Part shown: piece by piece, positions 1-10,128 of the stretch
Position numbering within the stretch: the stretch's first letter is position 1
Layout: each line of letters begins with the position of its first letter
Source: an uncultured Clostridia bacterium
Lineage (GTDB): Bacteria > Bacillota > Clostridia > Oscillospirales > Oscillospiraceae
Assembly: GCA_947165825.1 (NCBI GenBank)
Contig: CAMVBX010000005.1
Span: 1 to 38,582 of the forward strand
DNA length: 38,582 bases
Direction of reading: 5' to 3'
Translations under genes and position numbers: made by a program
The notes under the pieces: model-generated
Told to the model about the DNA's origin: nothing
The model's input: only the letters and a program-made list of their open reading frames with translations
The model's database searches: none

Positions 1-83
1 CGCGAAAGACACCCCTCCTGGGTTTCTTTCGCGCTATCTTCCTTCCCGTTTTCGGTCCATTTTCGGGTTTGTCTACAGTCTGA
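1..83. repeat. 83-bp intergenic repeat, copy 1; begins with inverted repeat CGCGAAAGA...TCTTTCGCG
   Basis: 82/83 identical to 34322-34404 (single difference at position 55). Confidence 0.9.
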
Positions 84-117
84 GGCGCCCGCTGCGTTGC
101 AGCGGGCGCCCGTTTTA
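84..117 (+). terminator. GC-rich hairpin followed by CGTTTTATTG
   Basis: GGCGCCCGCTGC / GCAGCGGGCGCC perfect 12-bp stem, GTT loop, then T-rich. Confidence 0.6.
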
Positions 118-301
118 TTGACAGGTCTTGGATAATCCGTTAGTTTGCATTGAAGGAGCCGGCGAACACGGGCAGCTCAACATTCAGTCCGGCAGGAAAT
201 CCCCTCGTTTCGGCCCCTGAGCGCAAAAACGAGGGAACCGGGATTCTCTTTCGGTTCTTCCCATGGATTCTCCCGACCCGCCGCGCATCCCTTTCCAGGG
301 C

Positions 302-1204
302 TCAGGGGAAGGCCCGTTTCAGGAAGCCGATCCGCTTTCCGATCAGCGCTTTCACGATGCCGCTTTTCAGCATCATGTCATACCCGTGGACCGTTCCCTC
401 CGTGTTGTGCAGCTCCACTTCGACCCCTTCTCCCCGGAGTCTTTCCGCATAGAGGATCGCCCCGTCCCGAAGCGCGTCAAACTCCGCCGTTTCGATATAC
501 GTCATGGGCACCCCCGCCAGGGATTCCGCTTGGATGGGGGAACGGTAGGCGAGCTTCCCCGCCGCTTCGTCCTGCACGTACCACTCCCCGTAAAGATCCA
601 TATCCCGGCTGTTGCACATGGGCGTATCTGTGTACCGGCGGTAGGATTCGGTCTCCCCGGCGTTTCCCACCGCCGGATAGGTCAGCAGCTGGGCACAGGG
701 GGCCGAAAGTCCCTCGTCCAGCGCCTTGAGGCATACCGCCATGGACAGCGTACCCCCTGCGCTGTCTCCGCACACGGCGATCCCGGCTCCTGCGCCTCTC
801 TTCAGGATCCAGCGATACGCGGCGAAGCAGTCCTCCACGGCGGCGGGAAAAGGATGCCGGGGCGCAAGCCGGTAGTCCGGAAGCAGCACCCGGCAGCCGA
901 CCTGTTCCGCATAGATCCGGGCCAGCTTATACTGATACGGCGCGGCAGGAAACGCATAACCGCCCCCGTGGCAGTAGAGGAGCCAGCCGTCGGTCTTTTC
1001 CTCTCTGGGGACGTACAGCAGCGCCCGTAGGGTCTTTCCCGCTTCCCCCGGGATCCGGACACGCCGGACGCGCACCCTCCGGTCCGATCTCTGCTGATGA
1101 TACAACAGTCCCATGGCCTTCTGAATCACCGGAATGGTCTTTCGATTCAGCGGCGGATGGATCGCCGCAAGCCATTTGAAATCGGGATGGATCGCATACG
1201 CCAT
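302..1204 (-). CDS. alpha/beta hydrolase (HSL-like esterase/lipase)
   Basis: HGGGYAF oxyanion motif, GDSAGG nucleophile elbow, C-terminal D/H region; start chosen at MAYAIHPDF. Confidence 0.85.
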   Translation of the reverse strand: MAYAIHPDFKWLAAIHPPLNRKTIPVIQKAMGLLYHQQRSDRRVRVRRVRIPGEAGKTLRALLYVPREEKTDGWLLYCHGGGYAFPAAPYQYKLARIYAEQVGCRVLLPDYRLAPRHPFPAAVEDCFAAYRWILKRGAGAGIAVCGDSAGGTLSMAVCLKALDEGLSAPCAQLLTYPAVGNAGETESYRRYTDTPMCNSRDMDLYGEWYVQDEAAGKLAYRSPIQAESLAGVPMTYIETAEFDALRDGAILYAERLRGEGVEVELHNTEGTVHGYDMMLKSGIVKALIGKRIGFLKRAFP

Positions 1205-1262
1205 ACGTTCTGTTCCTCCGCTTCCGTCAATTCGCTCCCGGCCCGGACGGGATCCCCCGCCG

Positions 1263-1586
1263 TCATTTTCGGATAAACGCATCGTCCGTCTGCACATCGT
1301 CACGGATGAACCGTTCCACCTTCATATGCAGGTCGTATTTTTCTCTGAGTCTGGCGATGGTTTCCATCATGGGGGAGGCGTGATGGAGATCGATGGAGGC
1401 CTGGTCCGCCCAGCTGTCGATCAGCAGTACGGTTTCCGGATCCTGCATCGGAATGAAGTATTCGTAACGAAGATTCCCGGGTTCGGCCCGGATCGCCTCC
1501 GCCGTACCGGAGGATTCCATCTCTTCGGCAAATTTCCGTGCCGCGCCGTTTTCCCCTTTATAGTACAGGTTTACGGTTATGCTCAT
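1263..1586 (-). CDS. antibiotic biosynthesis monooxygenase (ABM)-like / putative quinol monooxygenase
   Basis: short protein with LLIDSWADQASIDLHHASP pattern typical of ABM dimeric alpha-beta barrels. Confidence 0.7.
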   Translation of the reverse strand: MSITVNLYYKGENGAARKFAEEMESSGTAEAIRAEPGNLRYEYFIPMQDPETVLLIDSWADQASIDLHHASPMMETIARLREKYDLHMKVERFIRDDVQTDDAFIRK

Positions 1587-1911
1587 CTGCGTTTCCCTCC
1601 TTGATCCGTTCTTGCTCCGTCAGTCTGCTTTTCAGCAGGGGAATCCCCGTATTGATCCACCACAGGTTATCCACGCCGCCGGAGCTCATCCCCCCATGGG
1701 CGAACTGACGGATCACGGCAAAATCGCCGTATTCGTCGGTCAACGCCTTGCCCGAAAGGGAACGGTATTCCCCTTTGATCCACTGCTCCAGTTCTTCGGG
1801 AGAAAGCATCTCCATATGCTCCGCCCGTTCTTTCAGGTATTTCCAAAAATACGGATCTCCCCGGAAGCCCCATCTTTCCGGTTTTTCTTCAAATATCCTG
1901 GAGAGTTTCAT
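1558..1911 (-). CDS. hypothetical protein
   Basis: ORF in operon context, overlaps the next gene start; no family recognised. Confidence 0.6.
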   Translation of the reverse strand: MKLSRIFEEKPERWGFRGDPYFWKYLKERAEHMEMLSPEELEQWIKGEYRSLSGKALTDEYGDFAVIRQFAHGGMSSGGVDNLWWINTGIPLLKSRLTEQERIKEGNADEHNRKPVL

Positions 1912-1980
1912 ATCCTCGTCCTTCTTCCCTGCTCCGGGTCCTTGATCCCCCTGCGTTTCCTTCGATCCTCCGCCCGGTCT

Positions 1981-2388
1981 TCATTTCCCATACTTTTCAT
2001 AGCACCATTCCGCGATCCGCCGGATCAGATCCGCCGGAAGAGGCTCCCCGTACGGCAGCCGGATGGTTACTTTTCCGGTATCATAATCGGCCAGCTCATC
2101 CGCGAATACCGCGGCAGCCTCGCCGCCGGGATAAAGCCCGAGATGCTTCTTCGAGGCCGCGAAATGGAGGATATTCCGGCCCTTCCAATAGGTGGGCATC
2201 GACCAGGATATCCGCTCCTCCGCTTCGGGAAGCGCGCTTTGCAGGAGGGTGCGGACCTCCCGAAGGACCGGCCGGATCTCTTCCTCCTGGGCGGCAATAT
2301 ACTCGTCAATCGTCTGCGGCCTGAGGCAGTAATGATTCTGGCCCTGTCTGGAGAACTCTCTGCCGCATCCGGGACATTTCCATTTCAT
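1981..2388 (-). CDS. DUF1801-like (YdhG-type) protein with N-terminal zinc-ribbon-like CxxC
   Basis: EAEERISWSMPTYWKGRNILHFAASKKHLGLYPG pattern. Confidence 0.75.
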   Translation of the reverse strand: MKWKCPGCGREFSRQGQNHYCLRPQTIDEYIAAQEEEIRPVLREVRTLLQSALPEAEERISWSMPTYWKGRNILHFAASKKHLGLYPGGEAAAVFADELADYDTGKVTIRLPYGEPLPADLIRRIAEWCYEKYGK

Positions 2389-2431
2389 CAGGTCACCTCT
2401 GCAAATCGGAGCCGTTGCCCCGTTTGCGGTT

Positions 2432-2836
2432 TCAAAGCCGGTCTTGACCGGGCAGATCCTCCCGATCCTTTTCTCCTGTCGGATATCCTGCAGAAGCCAA
2501 TACAGCCAGGGCCCGCTTATAATTCTCCTCTTTCACCAGGATATAATCCGTGTTGTACGTCGATACCGCGAAAATGCCGATTTTCTGCTCTGCGAGGATG
2601 CCGGACAGTCTGGACAGAATGCCGACCAGGGAAAAGTCCAGCGTTCCCCGGATCCGGAAGCCTCTCCATCCGTCATCCCGCTGGACCGTGTTTTGGGGCG
2701 TATCCTCCGTTCTGCATACCAGCGAGAATTCCTCGTCCGTCTTTCCGATAAAATAGAAATCGGCGCTCAGGTTGAAGTCCGATCCCTCCGGAATTTTACA
2801 GACCGTGAGTCTATGCCCGATTCTCTCCAGTTCCAT
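2432..2836 (-). CDS. ACT-domain protein
   Basis: start MELERIGHRLTV with upstream GGAGGAAA; FSLVGILSRLSGILAEQKIGIFAVSTYNTDYILVKEE resembles an ACT domain. Confidence 0.75.
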   Translation of the reverse strand: MELERIGHRLTVCKIPEGSDFNLSADFYFIGKTDEEFSLVCRTEDTPQNTVQRDDGWRGFRIRGTLDFSLVGILSRLSGILAEQKIGIFAVSTYNTDYILVKEENYKRALAVLASAGYPTGEKDREDLPGQDRL

Positions 2837-2995
2837 CTGTTCCGTTTCCTCCTTCCAGGCCGGTCTGCCGTCCGGTTCAAAACCGAAACGGTTGGTCCGC
2901 AAATCCAGTATAAGGGATCCGAAGCCGGAAGTCCACCCGCTCCCCGGATCTCTTATTTCTTCCTTCCGCCCTGCCGGAAACCGGCCCGTCCTCCT

Positions 2996-3883
2996 TTACA
3001 GGGGAAAGGCCACCGCATTCTGATACAGGCCCTTCAGTACGGCAAGGAACGCCTTCAGGGAAGGTCGGTTGTCCTCCTTATGGGTGCAGAGGACGCAGGA
3101 GAAGCTCTCCCTGCAGGCAAAGGGGATCCAGGCGAACTGTCCGCTGTGATCGTTCAGAAAGCCAGGGGCAAGGCAAACACCGCGTCCGGCGGCGACATTG
3201 GTCAGCATGGTATCATGATCTGCGCTGTTGAAGTAACGGATCTTCCCGGAGCTGATCAGCCGATGCTGAACGGTTTTCAACGCCTGCGGCGAACCGCCGC
3301 CCACCATCAGCGTCCGGCCGTAAAGGTCTTCCTCTCGGATCAAATTCTTTTCCGCCAGGGGATCATTTTTATCCGCGATCAGATAAATCCTGCTCTCAAA
3401 CAGATCGTGGACCTGAATGCCCGCGACCTGCTTTGTCTGTTCCTGCAGCGCAAAAACGACGTCCGCCTCACCCCGCAAGAATAGTTCCATGCTGTTTCCA
3501 TATTGAAAGATGGGCGTGATCTGCACATCAGGCCAAGTCTCCGCTAACAGGCGCATAGCTTCCGGAAGGAAGTAGAGCGATTGCCGCACCGACATACAGA
3601 CGGAGATGCTGTCCCGATACCTGGCGCTGAAATTTTGCCCCTGCTCGATGGCGCGCTTCAGATCCTCCCGCATACCGGTCAGGAAGGAAACAAACTGCGC
3701 TCCGGCAGGGGTCAGTGCGGCGCCCTTGCCGCTCCGCTCAAAGACGGCGAAGCCGATCTCCTCCTCCAGCATCCGGATCTGATAGGAAAAGGTGGGCTGG
3801 CTGACGAACAGATTGTCGGCTGCCCGGCTGAAATTCAGCGTCCGGGCAAGCTCGATGCAGAAATCGATCTGTTTGGTGGTCAT
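2996..3883 (-). CDS. LysR family transcriptional regulator
   Basis: N-terminal HTH (FCIELARTLNFSRAADNLFVSQPTFSYQIRMLEEEIGFAVFERSGKGAALTPAG) plus substrate-binding domain. Confidence 0.93.
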   Translation of the reverse strand: MTTKQIDFCIELARTLNFSRAADNLFVSQPTFSYQIRMLEEEIGFAVFERSGKGAALTPAGAQFVSFLTGMREDLKRAIEQGQNFSARYRDSISVCMSVRQSLYFLPEAMRLLAETWPDVQITPIFQYGNSMELFLRGEADVVFALQEQTKQVAGIQVHDLFESRIYLIADKNDPLAEKNLIREEDLYGRTLMVGGGSPQALKTVQHRLISSGKIRYFNSADHDTMLTNVAAGRGVCLAPGFLNDHSGQFAWIPFACRESFSCVLCTHKEDNRPSLKAFLAVLKGLYQNAVAFPL

Positions 3884-4020
3884 GGTCCGCTCCTGTTATT
3901 TAAATTCTAAATCAATTATAGCATGTTTCGATTGGACTTTACAATACTTAGCCGGTATAATTCAGTCAGATCAAGGGAAAAGCGGCATATGCCGGACAGG
4001 AATAAAAGGAGGAACAGGCC

Positions 4021-4542
4021 ATGACAAAGACACTGATCGCATATTTTTCCAGAGCGGATGAGAACTACTTCGGCGGCGCGATGCGCTACGTGAAGATCGG
4101 CAACACGGAGATCGTGGTAAACGGGATGAAGGAGCTGCTCGATGCCGACACCTTCAAGATCGAGATGAAGGATCCGTATTCCCCGGTGTATATGACCTGC
4201 ATCGAGGAGGCGAAGAAGGACCTGCGGGCCAAAGCCAGGCCGGAGCTGGTCTCCCTGCCCGAAAGCATCGAAGGGTATGACACCGTCGTCCTGGCTTATC
4301 CCAACTACTGGGGCACGATGCCCATGGCGGTGTTCACCTTCCTGGAGGCCTTCGATTTCACCGGCAAGACGATCCTGCCCCTCTGCACCAACGAGGGCAG
4401 CGGCATGGGCGGCAGCGAGCGGGACATCAAAAAGACCTGCCCCGGCGCAGATGTAAAGAAGGGCCTTTCCGTCACCGGAAGCCAGGCAGAGAATGCAAAA
4501 CCGAGTGTTCAGAAGTGGCTTTCAGCCAACGGACTTCTCTAA
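4021..4542 (+). CDS. flavodoxin
   Basis: TKTLIAYFSRADENYF, VVLAYPNYWGTMPMAVFTFLE. Confidence 0.88.
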   Translation: MTKTLIAYFSRADENYFGGAMRYVKIGNTEIVVNGMKELLDADTFKIEMKDPYSPVYMTCIEEAKKDLRAKARPELVSLPESIEGYDTVVLAYPNYWGTMPMAVFTFLEAFDFTGKTILPLCTNEGSGMGGSERDIKKTCPGADVKKGLSVTGSQAENAKPSVQKWLSANGLL

Positions 4543-4561
4543 TGTCGGAAAGGAGATCATC

Positions 4562-5404
4562 ATGGAATACATCGTACTGAACAACGGAGTCAAATGCCCG
4601 GTCATCGGGATCGGAACCTATATGCTCTCCCCGGCGGATGCGGAGAACAGCGTCCGGGAGGCCCTGAAGACGGGTTATTCCCTGGTGGATACCGCCAACG
4701 CCTATGTCAACGAGCGGGCGGTGGGCCGCGGCATGCGGGACAGCGGCGTAAAGCGGGAGGATGTTTTCCTCTCCACAAAGCTCTGGCCCAGCGAATATGA
4801 GAACGAGAACGCCGTTGATGAAACTCTGGAGCGTCTGGGCGTGGACTATGTGGATCTGCTCTATATCCATCAGCCAGCAGGCAACTGGCTTGCAGGCTAC
4901 CGGCAGCTGGAAAAGGCATACCGAGAGGGCAAAGCGAAGACCATCGGCATCTCCAACTTCGAAGGCAAATACATCGAAGAGCTGGAGACCAAATGGGAGA
5001 TCGTGCCCCAGTTCATTCAGGTGGAGGCGCATCCGTACTTTACCCAGCAGGAGCTTCGCAAAACTCTGGATAAGTACGGCATCAGGCTCATGAGCTGGTA
5101 CCCCCTTGGCCACGGGGACAAGTCCCTCCAGAATGAGCCGGTGTTCGCGGAGCTGGGCAAAAAGTACGGCAAGACTCCGGCGCAGGTCATCCTCCGCTGG
5201 CATACCCAGATGGGCTTCGCCGTGATCCCCGGCAGCCGGAACGTGGATCACATCCGGGACAACCTGGCTATCCTGGATTTTACGCTCACCGACGCAGAGA
5301 TGACGGAGATCGCAAAGCTGGACAAGGGCGTGCGCTACTACCACCGCACGGATGAACAGCTCGTTCAGTTCGCGGCCTGGAGACCGGAGTTTGAGAAGAA
5401 ATGA
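4562..5404 (+). CDS. aldo/keto reductase
   Basis: [44 protein letters not shown]; start at ATG 4562. Confidence 0.93.
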   Translation: MEYIVLNNGVKCPVIGIGTYMLSPADAENSVREALKTGYSLVDTANAYVNERAVGRGMRDSGVKREDVFLSTKLWPSEYENENAVDETLERLGVDYVDLLYIHQPAGNWLAGYRQLEKAYREGKAKTIGISNFEGKYIEELETKWEIVPQFIQVEAHPYFTQQELRKTLDKYGIRLMSWYPLGHGDKSLQNEPVFAELGKKYGKTPAQVILRWHTQMGFAVIPGSRNVDHIRDNLAILDFTLTDAEMTEIAKLDKGVRYYHRTDEQLVQFAAWRPEFEKK

Positions 5405-5964
5405 ACGTATTTGAGAAGCTGAAAAACGGAGAGAGCGTGGACATGATGTCCGAAGAATACCGTCCGGCCATTGAAGAACTCCTGCGGGCGGACCGGGCGC
5501 TGTTTCATCTGAACCACGCAGAGCCGCAGTCCGAAGAACAGAAAAAGGCTTTCGAGGAGCTTTTTGACGGGCCAGTCCCCGAAGGCCTGGGGATCTTCAC
5601 CCCGACACAGATCGATTTCCCCAAACAGATCTCCTTCGGGAAGCACGTGTTCATCAACCACAGCTTCACGGCTATGTCCATCGGCGGGATCGACTTCGGA
5701 GACAACGTCCAGATCGGGCCCCATGTGACCATCGTGACGGACAACCACGACCTGAAAAACCGCTATGTGCTGAAATGCCGCAGGGTCGTCATCGGAAACA
5801 ACGTCTGGATCGGCGCAGGCGTCAGCATCATGCCCGGCGTCCGCATCGGGGACAATACCGTGATCGCCGGAGGCGCGGTGGTAACGAAGGACGTGCCGGC
5901 GGATACCATCGTCGGCGGCAATCCCGCAAAGGTCATCCGAAGGATCGACGCAGAAGAAGCATGA
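5401..5964 (+). CDS. sugar O-acetyltransferase (Maa/LacA-like, hexapeptide repeat)
   Basis: left-handed beta-helix repeats, [32 protein letters not shown]; 4-bp overlap with upstream gene. Confidence 0.9.
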   Translation: MNVFEKLKNGESVDMMSEEYRPAIEELLRADRALFHLNHAEPQSEEQKKAFEELFDGPVPEGLGIFTPTQIDFPKQISFGKHVFINHSFTAMSIGGIDFGDNVQIGPHVTIVTDNHDLKNRYVLKCRRVVIGNNVWIGAGVSIMPGVRIGDNTVIAGGAVVTKDVPADTIVGGNPAKVIRRIDAEEA

Positions 5965-6527
5965 AACCTGCGCTGCCGGCCGCGTTTCTTGTGACGGTGC
6001 TCCTGTTCTCGTCCTGCGCTGCGGCAGATCCGGCGGAGAACACCGGAACACCAACGGAGATCGCGGAAGCCTGGACGGAAAAAACAGAACTTGTCGCAGA
6101 GGACGAAGATATGCGCGGATATGCCTTTACCGAATTTGCGAATGTAACGATCACCGGCATCGACATTTCCTCTTTGAATGAAACAGAGCTGGCGATCCTT
6201 TATGCCCAGGCCAGGTATTGCCAGGCGATGACCGACGCGGATATCGATACCCTGCGGGAGTTGGTCGCCGAGGACATGATCTACACCCATATGAGCGGAA
6301 AGCGGCAGACCCGGGAGGAATACTTCGCGGATATCGCGGACGGGAGCCTGCGCTATTTCACCATCGGCATCGCCGATCCGGTCATTCAGGCAGACGGCGA
6401 AAAAGGAAGCATCACCTATACTTCCGTACTGAACGCCAGCGCCTACGGAGCCAGGGGCACCTACCGCATGAAGGGGACCCATGATTATGAGCTGCGGGAA
6501 GGCGGCTGGATCGCCGTCAACAAGTGA
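5961..6527 (+). CDS. putative lipoprotein with NTF2/SnoaL-like (DUF4440-type) domain
   Basis: signal peptide plus lipobox-like [45 protein letters not shown]. Confidence 0.75.
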   Translation: MKPALPAAFLVTVLLFSSCAAADPAENTGTPTEIAEAWTEKTELVAEDEDMRGYAFTEFANVTITGIDISSLNETELAILYAQARYCQAMTDADIDTLRELVAEDMIYTHMSGKRQTREEYFADIADGSLRYFTIGIADPVIQADGEKGSITYTSVLNASAYGARGTYRMKGTHDYELREGGWIAVNK

Positions 6528-6555
6528 CCGCAGGAAAGAACGGGGGCAGATAACC

Positions 6556-7320
6556 ATGAAGAAAAAAGGCTTGTGGGTAATCATCCTCGCTGTGTGCCTG
6601 CTGCTCGCGGGCTGCGGCAGGAGTGATCCGGCGAGAGAAAACGCCGCTCCATACAACAGCACTCCCGTGCCAGTTTCGGAAGAACCGGCGAAACCTTCGG
6701 AACCCGATTCCGGGGCAAGCGCGGAATCGACGGAACCGGTGAGCGAAGCAGAGGCACAGCCTACCGGGAGCACATCCGCGGAAACCGAAACGAGCGGCAC
6801 CCGTACCCTGGTCATATACTTTTCCCGCACAGGCGAGCAGTACACGGTGGGCGTGATCGACAAGGGCAATACCGCCATCGTTGCCGAAATGATTGCGGAG
6901 AAAACCGGTGCAGACCTGTTTGAAGTGCTGCCGATCGATGACCACTATCCCATGACGTATAGCGAACTCACCGATATTGCCAAGCAGGAACAAAATAGCA
7001 AAGCAAGGCCGGAATATGCCGGGGAGCTCCCTGATCTTTCGCAGTATGACACGGTCTTCATCGGGGCTCCTGTCTGGTGGGGTGACTGGCCCATGATCCT
7101 GTATACGGTCTTCGAGAACAACGACTTTTCCGGAAAGAAGCTCGTGCCGTTCTCCACCCATGAAGGGAGCGGGCTGTCCGGGTTTGACAAAAAGCTGGCG
7201 TCTGCCTGCCCGGATGCCGAGGTGCTGAAAGGACTTGCGGTTCGCGGGAACGACGCCCAGAACAGGCAGGACTCCGTCAGAGAAGCTGTGCAGGACTGGC
7301 TTTCCGGACTCGGGTATTGA
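6556..7320 (+). CDS. lipoprotein flavodoxin
   Basis: MKKKGLWVIILAVCLLLAGC lipobox, S/P/E/T-rich linker, then flavodoxin fold (TLVIYFSRTGEQY, APVWWGDWPM). Confidence 0.88.
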   Translation: MKKKGLWVIILAVCLLLAGCGRSDPARENAAPYNSTPVPVSEEPAKPSEPDSGASAESTEPVSEAEAQPTGSTSAETETSGTRTLVIYFSRTGEQYTVGVIDKGNTAIVAEMIAEKTGADLFEVLPIDDHYPMTYSELTDIAKQEQNSKARPEYAGELPDLSQYDTVFIGAPVWWGDWPMILYTVFENNDFSGKKLVPFSTHEGSGLSGFDKKLASACPDAEVLKGLAVRGNDAQNRQDSVREAVQDWLSGLGY

Positions 7321-7361
7321 AATCCGCGAAAGGGGCGGCAGAATAAGGGAAAGGATTTCCC

Positions 7362-7628
7362 ATGATCCCGGATATCGCCATGACCGTTCTCCTGCCGCTT
7401 CTGACGGCGTATGCGCTGATCGGCGAGACGTTTCATGAAGTCATCGGGGCGCGGATCGGTACCCGTTCGCCGCATTGGGTATTCGCAGTAACCGCCGGCT
7501 GCGCGGCATCCGACGGTTTCCGGGAGACGCTCCCGGACAGATCGGAGTCTGCCGCAGCATATTGCGGGTTTATTCTTTGTTTCTCCGTTCCAGGATTCCT
7601 GTTCTCATCGCTGCGGCAGACAGGATAA
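7362..7628 (+). pseudogene. possible DUF4405-like membrane protein remnant
   Basis: DIAMTVLLPLLTAYALIGETFHEVIG resembles the first TM of DUF4405 proteins, but the expected following helices are not seen. Confidence 0.4.
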
Positions 7629-8235
7629 GCACGGTCAGCATGACAGCCGCGCTCGTGACAGCCGACAGTGCCAGCATTTCCGTACTCTCTTCCTTCATAT
7701 TCACCATGATCAGCGTATTCTGCAGCGTGAGGACCGACACCAGCGCTTCGATAAAGCCGATCGTTCGCAGCAGCCGGACAAAACGGTCTGAGGATTTTTT
7801 TCTTCTTTTGAGGTTGACGGATGCCATCGTGATCTTATACGTCGTAAAAGCGGCCATGGCGATCGCCGGTATCAGCGTCATATCCACCGGCTTCTGCCGA
7901 ACGACCATCAGGGATACGGGCATGACGAGGCAAATATTCAGAAACAGCAGCAGCGCAGCCGAAACCATATACGCTCTCTTTTGCGCCCGTTCCGGATCGC
8001 GGCTGCCGCGGATCCTTTTCCTTGATGCGATGATGATCCCGCGCAATGCGACAAGAACGATGTAGTAAACGCAAATCGTTCCGTGACATAAGGATGCGTG
8101 AGAAATGCCCAGAAAACCGTTATACAGCGCAAAAACCGCCGTCACCGCAAGCGAGCCCGCGGCCGCGGCGAAGGTCCTGTCATCCTCATCGCTTCCCCGC
8201 TTCCAGCGGGCAAAGAGCTGCCGGATCCGGTTCAT
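7570..8235 (-). CDS. polytopic membrane protein, unknown function
   Basis: multiple hydrophobic segments; start overlaps the TetR stop (ATGA). Confidence 0.75.
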   Translation of the reverse strand: MNRIRQLFARWKRGSDEDDRTFAAAAGSLAVTAVFALYNGFLGISHASLCHGTICVYYIVLVALRGIIIASRKRIRGSRDPERAQKRAYMVSAALLLFLNICLVMPVSLMVVRQKPVDMTLIPAIAMAAFTTYKITMASVNLKRRKKSSDRFVRLLRTIGFIEALVSVLTLQNTLIMVNMKEESTEMLALSAVTSAAVMLTVLILSAAAMRTGILERRNKE

Positions 8236-8804
8236 TGCTCCTGCCGCCCGCAGGCCAGCGTGTGCCGCATAATGAGATCGATGATCATATCCATATCATC
8301 CCGGCAATTCCCTTCAAGCCATTTTCCGATGATCGCCACGGTTCCCTGGGTATAGAAGGAGAAAACGTACGGCTTTTCCTCCTCCCTGACGCCGAAATGG
8401 GTAAGCGCAGGAGAAAAGATCGTCTCATAAAAGCTTTCAAACGTCTTTTGCGATTTGAACAAGTGATCCTTCAGGTGGATCACCCGGTAGGCTCTCATGT
8501 TTTCTTTGATGAAGCCGAGATACGGTCTGAGGTATTTTTCGCTGGTCAGGATTTCCGTGATCGGATCCCCCGGAGGAACGGCGGAGAGCGACGCTTTAAA
8601 CCGTGCATTGATCCTGTCCACCGTTTCCTCCAGGAGGTCGTTCATGTTTACATAGTGCAGGTAAAACGTCGTGCGGTTCACGCCGGCTTTCTGGCAGAGT
8701 TCTTTCACGGTGATTCGGTCAAAATCTTTCTGTTCCAGCAGCAGCAGGAGAGCCTCGTCCATCAACGAGGCTGTGTTGGCATATCTGCTTTCCTGCTTGT
8801 TCAT
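8232..8804 (-). CDS. TetR/AcrR family transcriptional regulator
   Basis: ITVKELCQKAGVNRTTFYLHYVNMNDLLEE HTH. Confidence 0.92.
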   Translation of the reverse strand: MNKQESRYANTASLMDEALLLLLEQKDFDRITVKELCQKAGVNRTTFYLHYVNMNDLLEETVDRINARFKASLSAVPPGDPITEILTSEKYLRPYLGFIKENMRAYRVIHLKDHLFKSQKTFESFYETIFSPALTHFGVREEEKPYVFSFYTQGTVAIIGKWLEGNCRDDMDMIIDLIMRHTLACGRQEQ

Positions 8805-8814
8805 TATGGTATCC

Positions 8815-9168
8815 TCATTCTTCCGCGATCTGTCCCGCGAGATCCAGAATATCCGCAGCGTACTTATTCATGGACTTTTCCCGGATCCTTTTGTAGATCG
8901 AATAATTGACGGAAACCCCGGCGATCCCGATCAGGCCGACAACCACGCCCAAAGCCATGTACCCCGTACTTCCGCTGCCGATGATCTTCATGGAAAGGCA
9001 CATTCCGACGCCCAGCAGCAGGGCCATTACCGTACCGAAAGAGTACGCAAAGATATCCGCCGGTCGTTTGGCGCGGCTATCCAGCTTCCTGAGCGCCACG
9101 ACTTTTCTTGTCTCTTTCGGTGCGTATTCGCTGGCAATCTTTTCCGCATAAGCCTTGTCTGTGTTCAT
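8815..9168 (-). CDS. small membrane protein
   Basis: 117 aa with hydrophobic helices (TVMALLLGVGMCLSM, YMALGVVVGLIGIAGVSVN), upstream of tetR in the same direction. Confidence 0.75.
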   Translation of the reverse strand: MNTDKAYAEKIASEYAPKETRKVVALRKLDSRAKRPADIFAYSFGTVMALLLGVGMCLSMKIIGSGSTGYMALGVVVGLIGIAGVSVNYSIYKRIREKSMNKYAADILDLAGQIAEE

Positions 9169-9672
9169 GATGGTTTCCTCCTCGTTTTTGGTGATTTCAG
9201 TCTATCCGAGAGGAACCTCGTCTTGAACGACAAAGAAAGGAAAAGGTGTCGATTTCCCATCGGCTGTCCGGAAAAACGCCCCGGTAAACTCCCGCTTGTC
9301 CTTCCGATTGTCTTCCATAAGGAGGCAAAGCCTGTTCGGAAATCATTGTACCGGAACAGCCGCCGGAAATCTACCCGTTTTCTGCGCGGTTTGGTCCAAA
9401 ACCACCGGCTCCCATCCGACGGACCCATGGGGGAGCGAATCCGGTTCAACCCTTCCGGAGGGGTTTTGGGACGCGGGAAAAGCCCGGGACCCCTGGTCCC
9501 GTCCTTCCCTGTGTTTTTTCCTGTTTTCCGTATCCGGGCACTTCTTCCCCCCCCCTCGCCCCGGCTTTGCGCAGATTTTTCTGGTAATTTCTCCCGCGTT
9601 ATTCTATGATGATCTCAGCCGGCAGGACGCCGGAGCGAAAAATCCCAGCCGGACGGAGAAAGGAGAACCACC

Positions 9673-10047
9673 ATGCCCTACATGCGCGTAAGTCTGTCTG
9701 TGAAGCTGTCGGAGGAGCAGCGGAAGAGTCTGTATGCCAAGCTGGGGGAGGCCCTGCGGCACATCCCCGGCAAGGAACCCTTCATGCTGATCGCCGACAT
9801 CGAGGACGGTCGGCAGTTCTATGCCTTCGGGGAGAAGCAGGAGAATTTCGCCTTTGTGGACGCCCGCTATTTCAGCCGCGCGGAGTACCACGCGAAGCGG
9901 GATTTCGCCATGGCCGTGATGAAGGCCATCGAGGAGGTGGCGGGCACGAAAAGTACGAACATCTCCATGAACATCTTCGAGCTTTCCACCTGGGCCGGCT
10001 TCGGGGACCTGAACGACGAGTTTTATAAGGACCCTGGCGCCGATTGA
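9673..10047 (+). CDS. MIF / tautomerase-superfamily protein
   Basis: MPYMRVSLSVKLSEEQRKSLYAKLGEALRHIPGKEPFMLIADIEDG. Confidence 0.75.
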   Translation: MPYMRVSLSVKLSEEQRKSLYAKLGEALRHIPGKEPFMLIADIEDGRQFYAFGEKQENFAFVDARYFSRAEYHAKRDFAMAVMKAIEEVAGTKSTNISMNIFELSTWAGFGDLNDEFYKDPGAD

Positions 10048-10128
10048 TCCCGGCGGCGGCCGGGAGCGGACAGGCCCAGGGCAGAGTGACGGAATCTTCC
10101 GGATTTCCCGGCCTGAAGGAGGAGCCCC

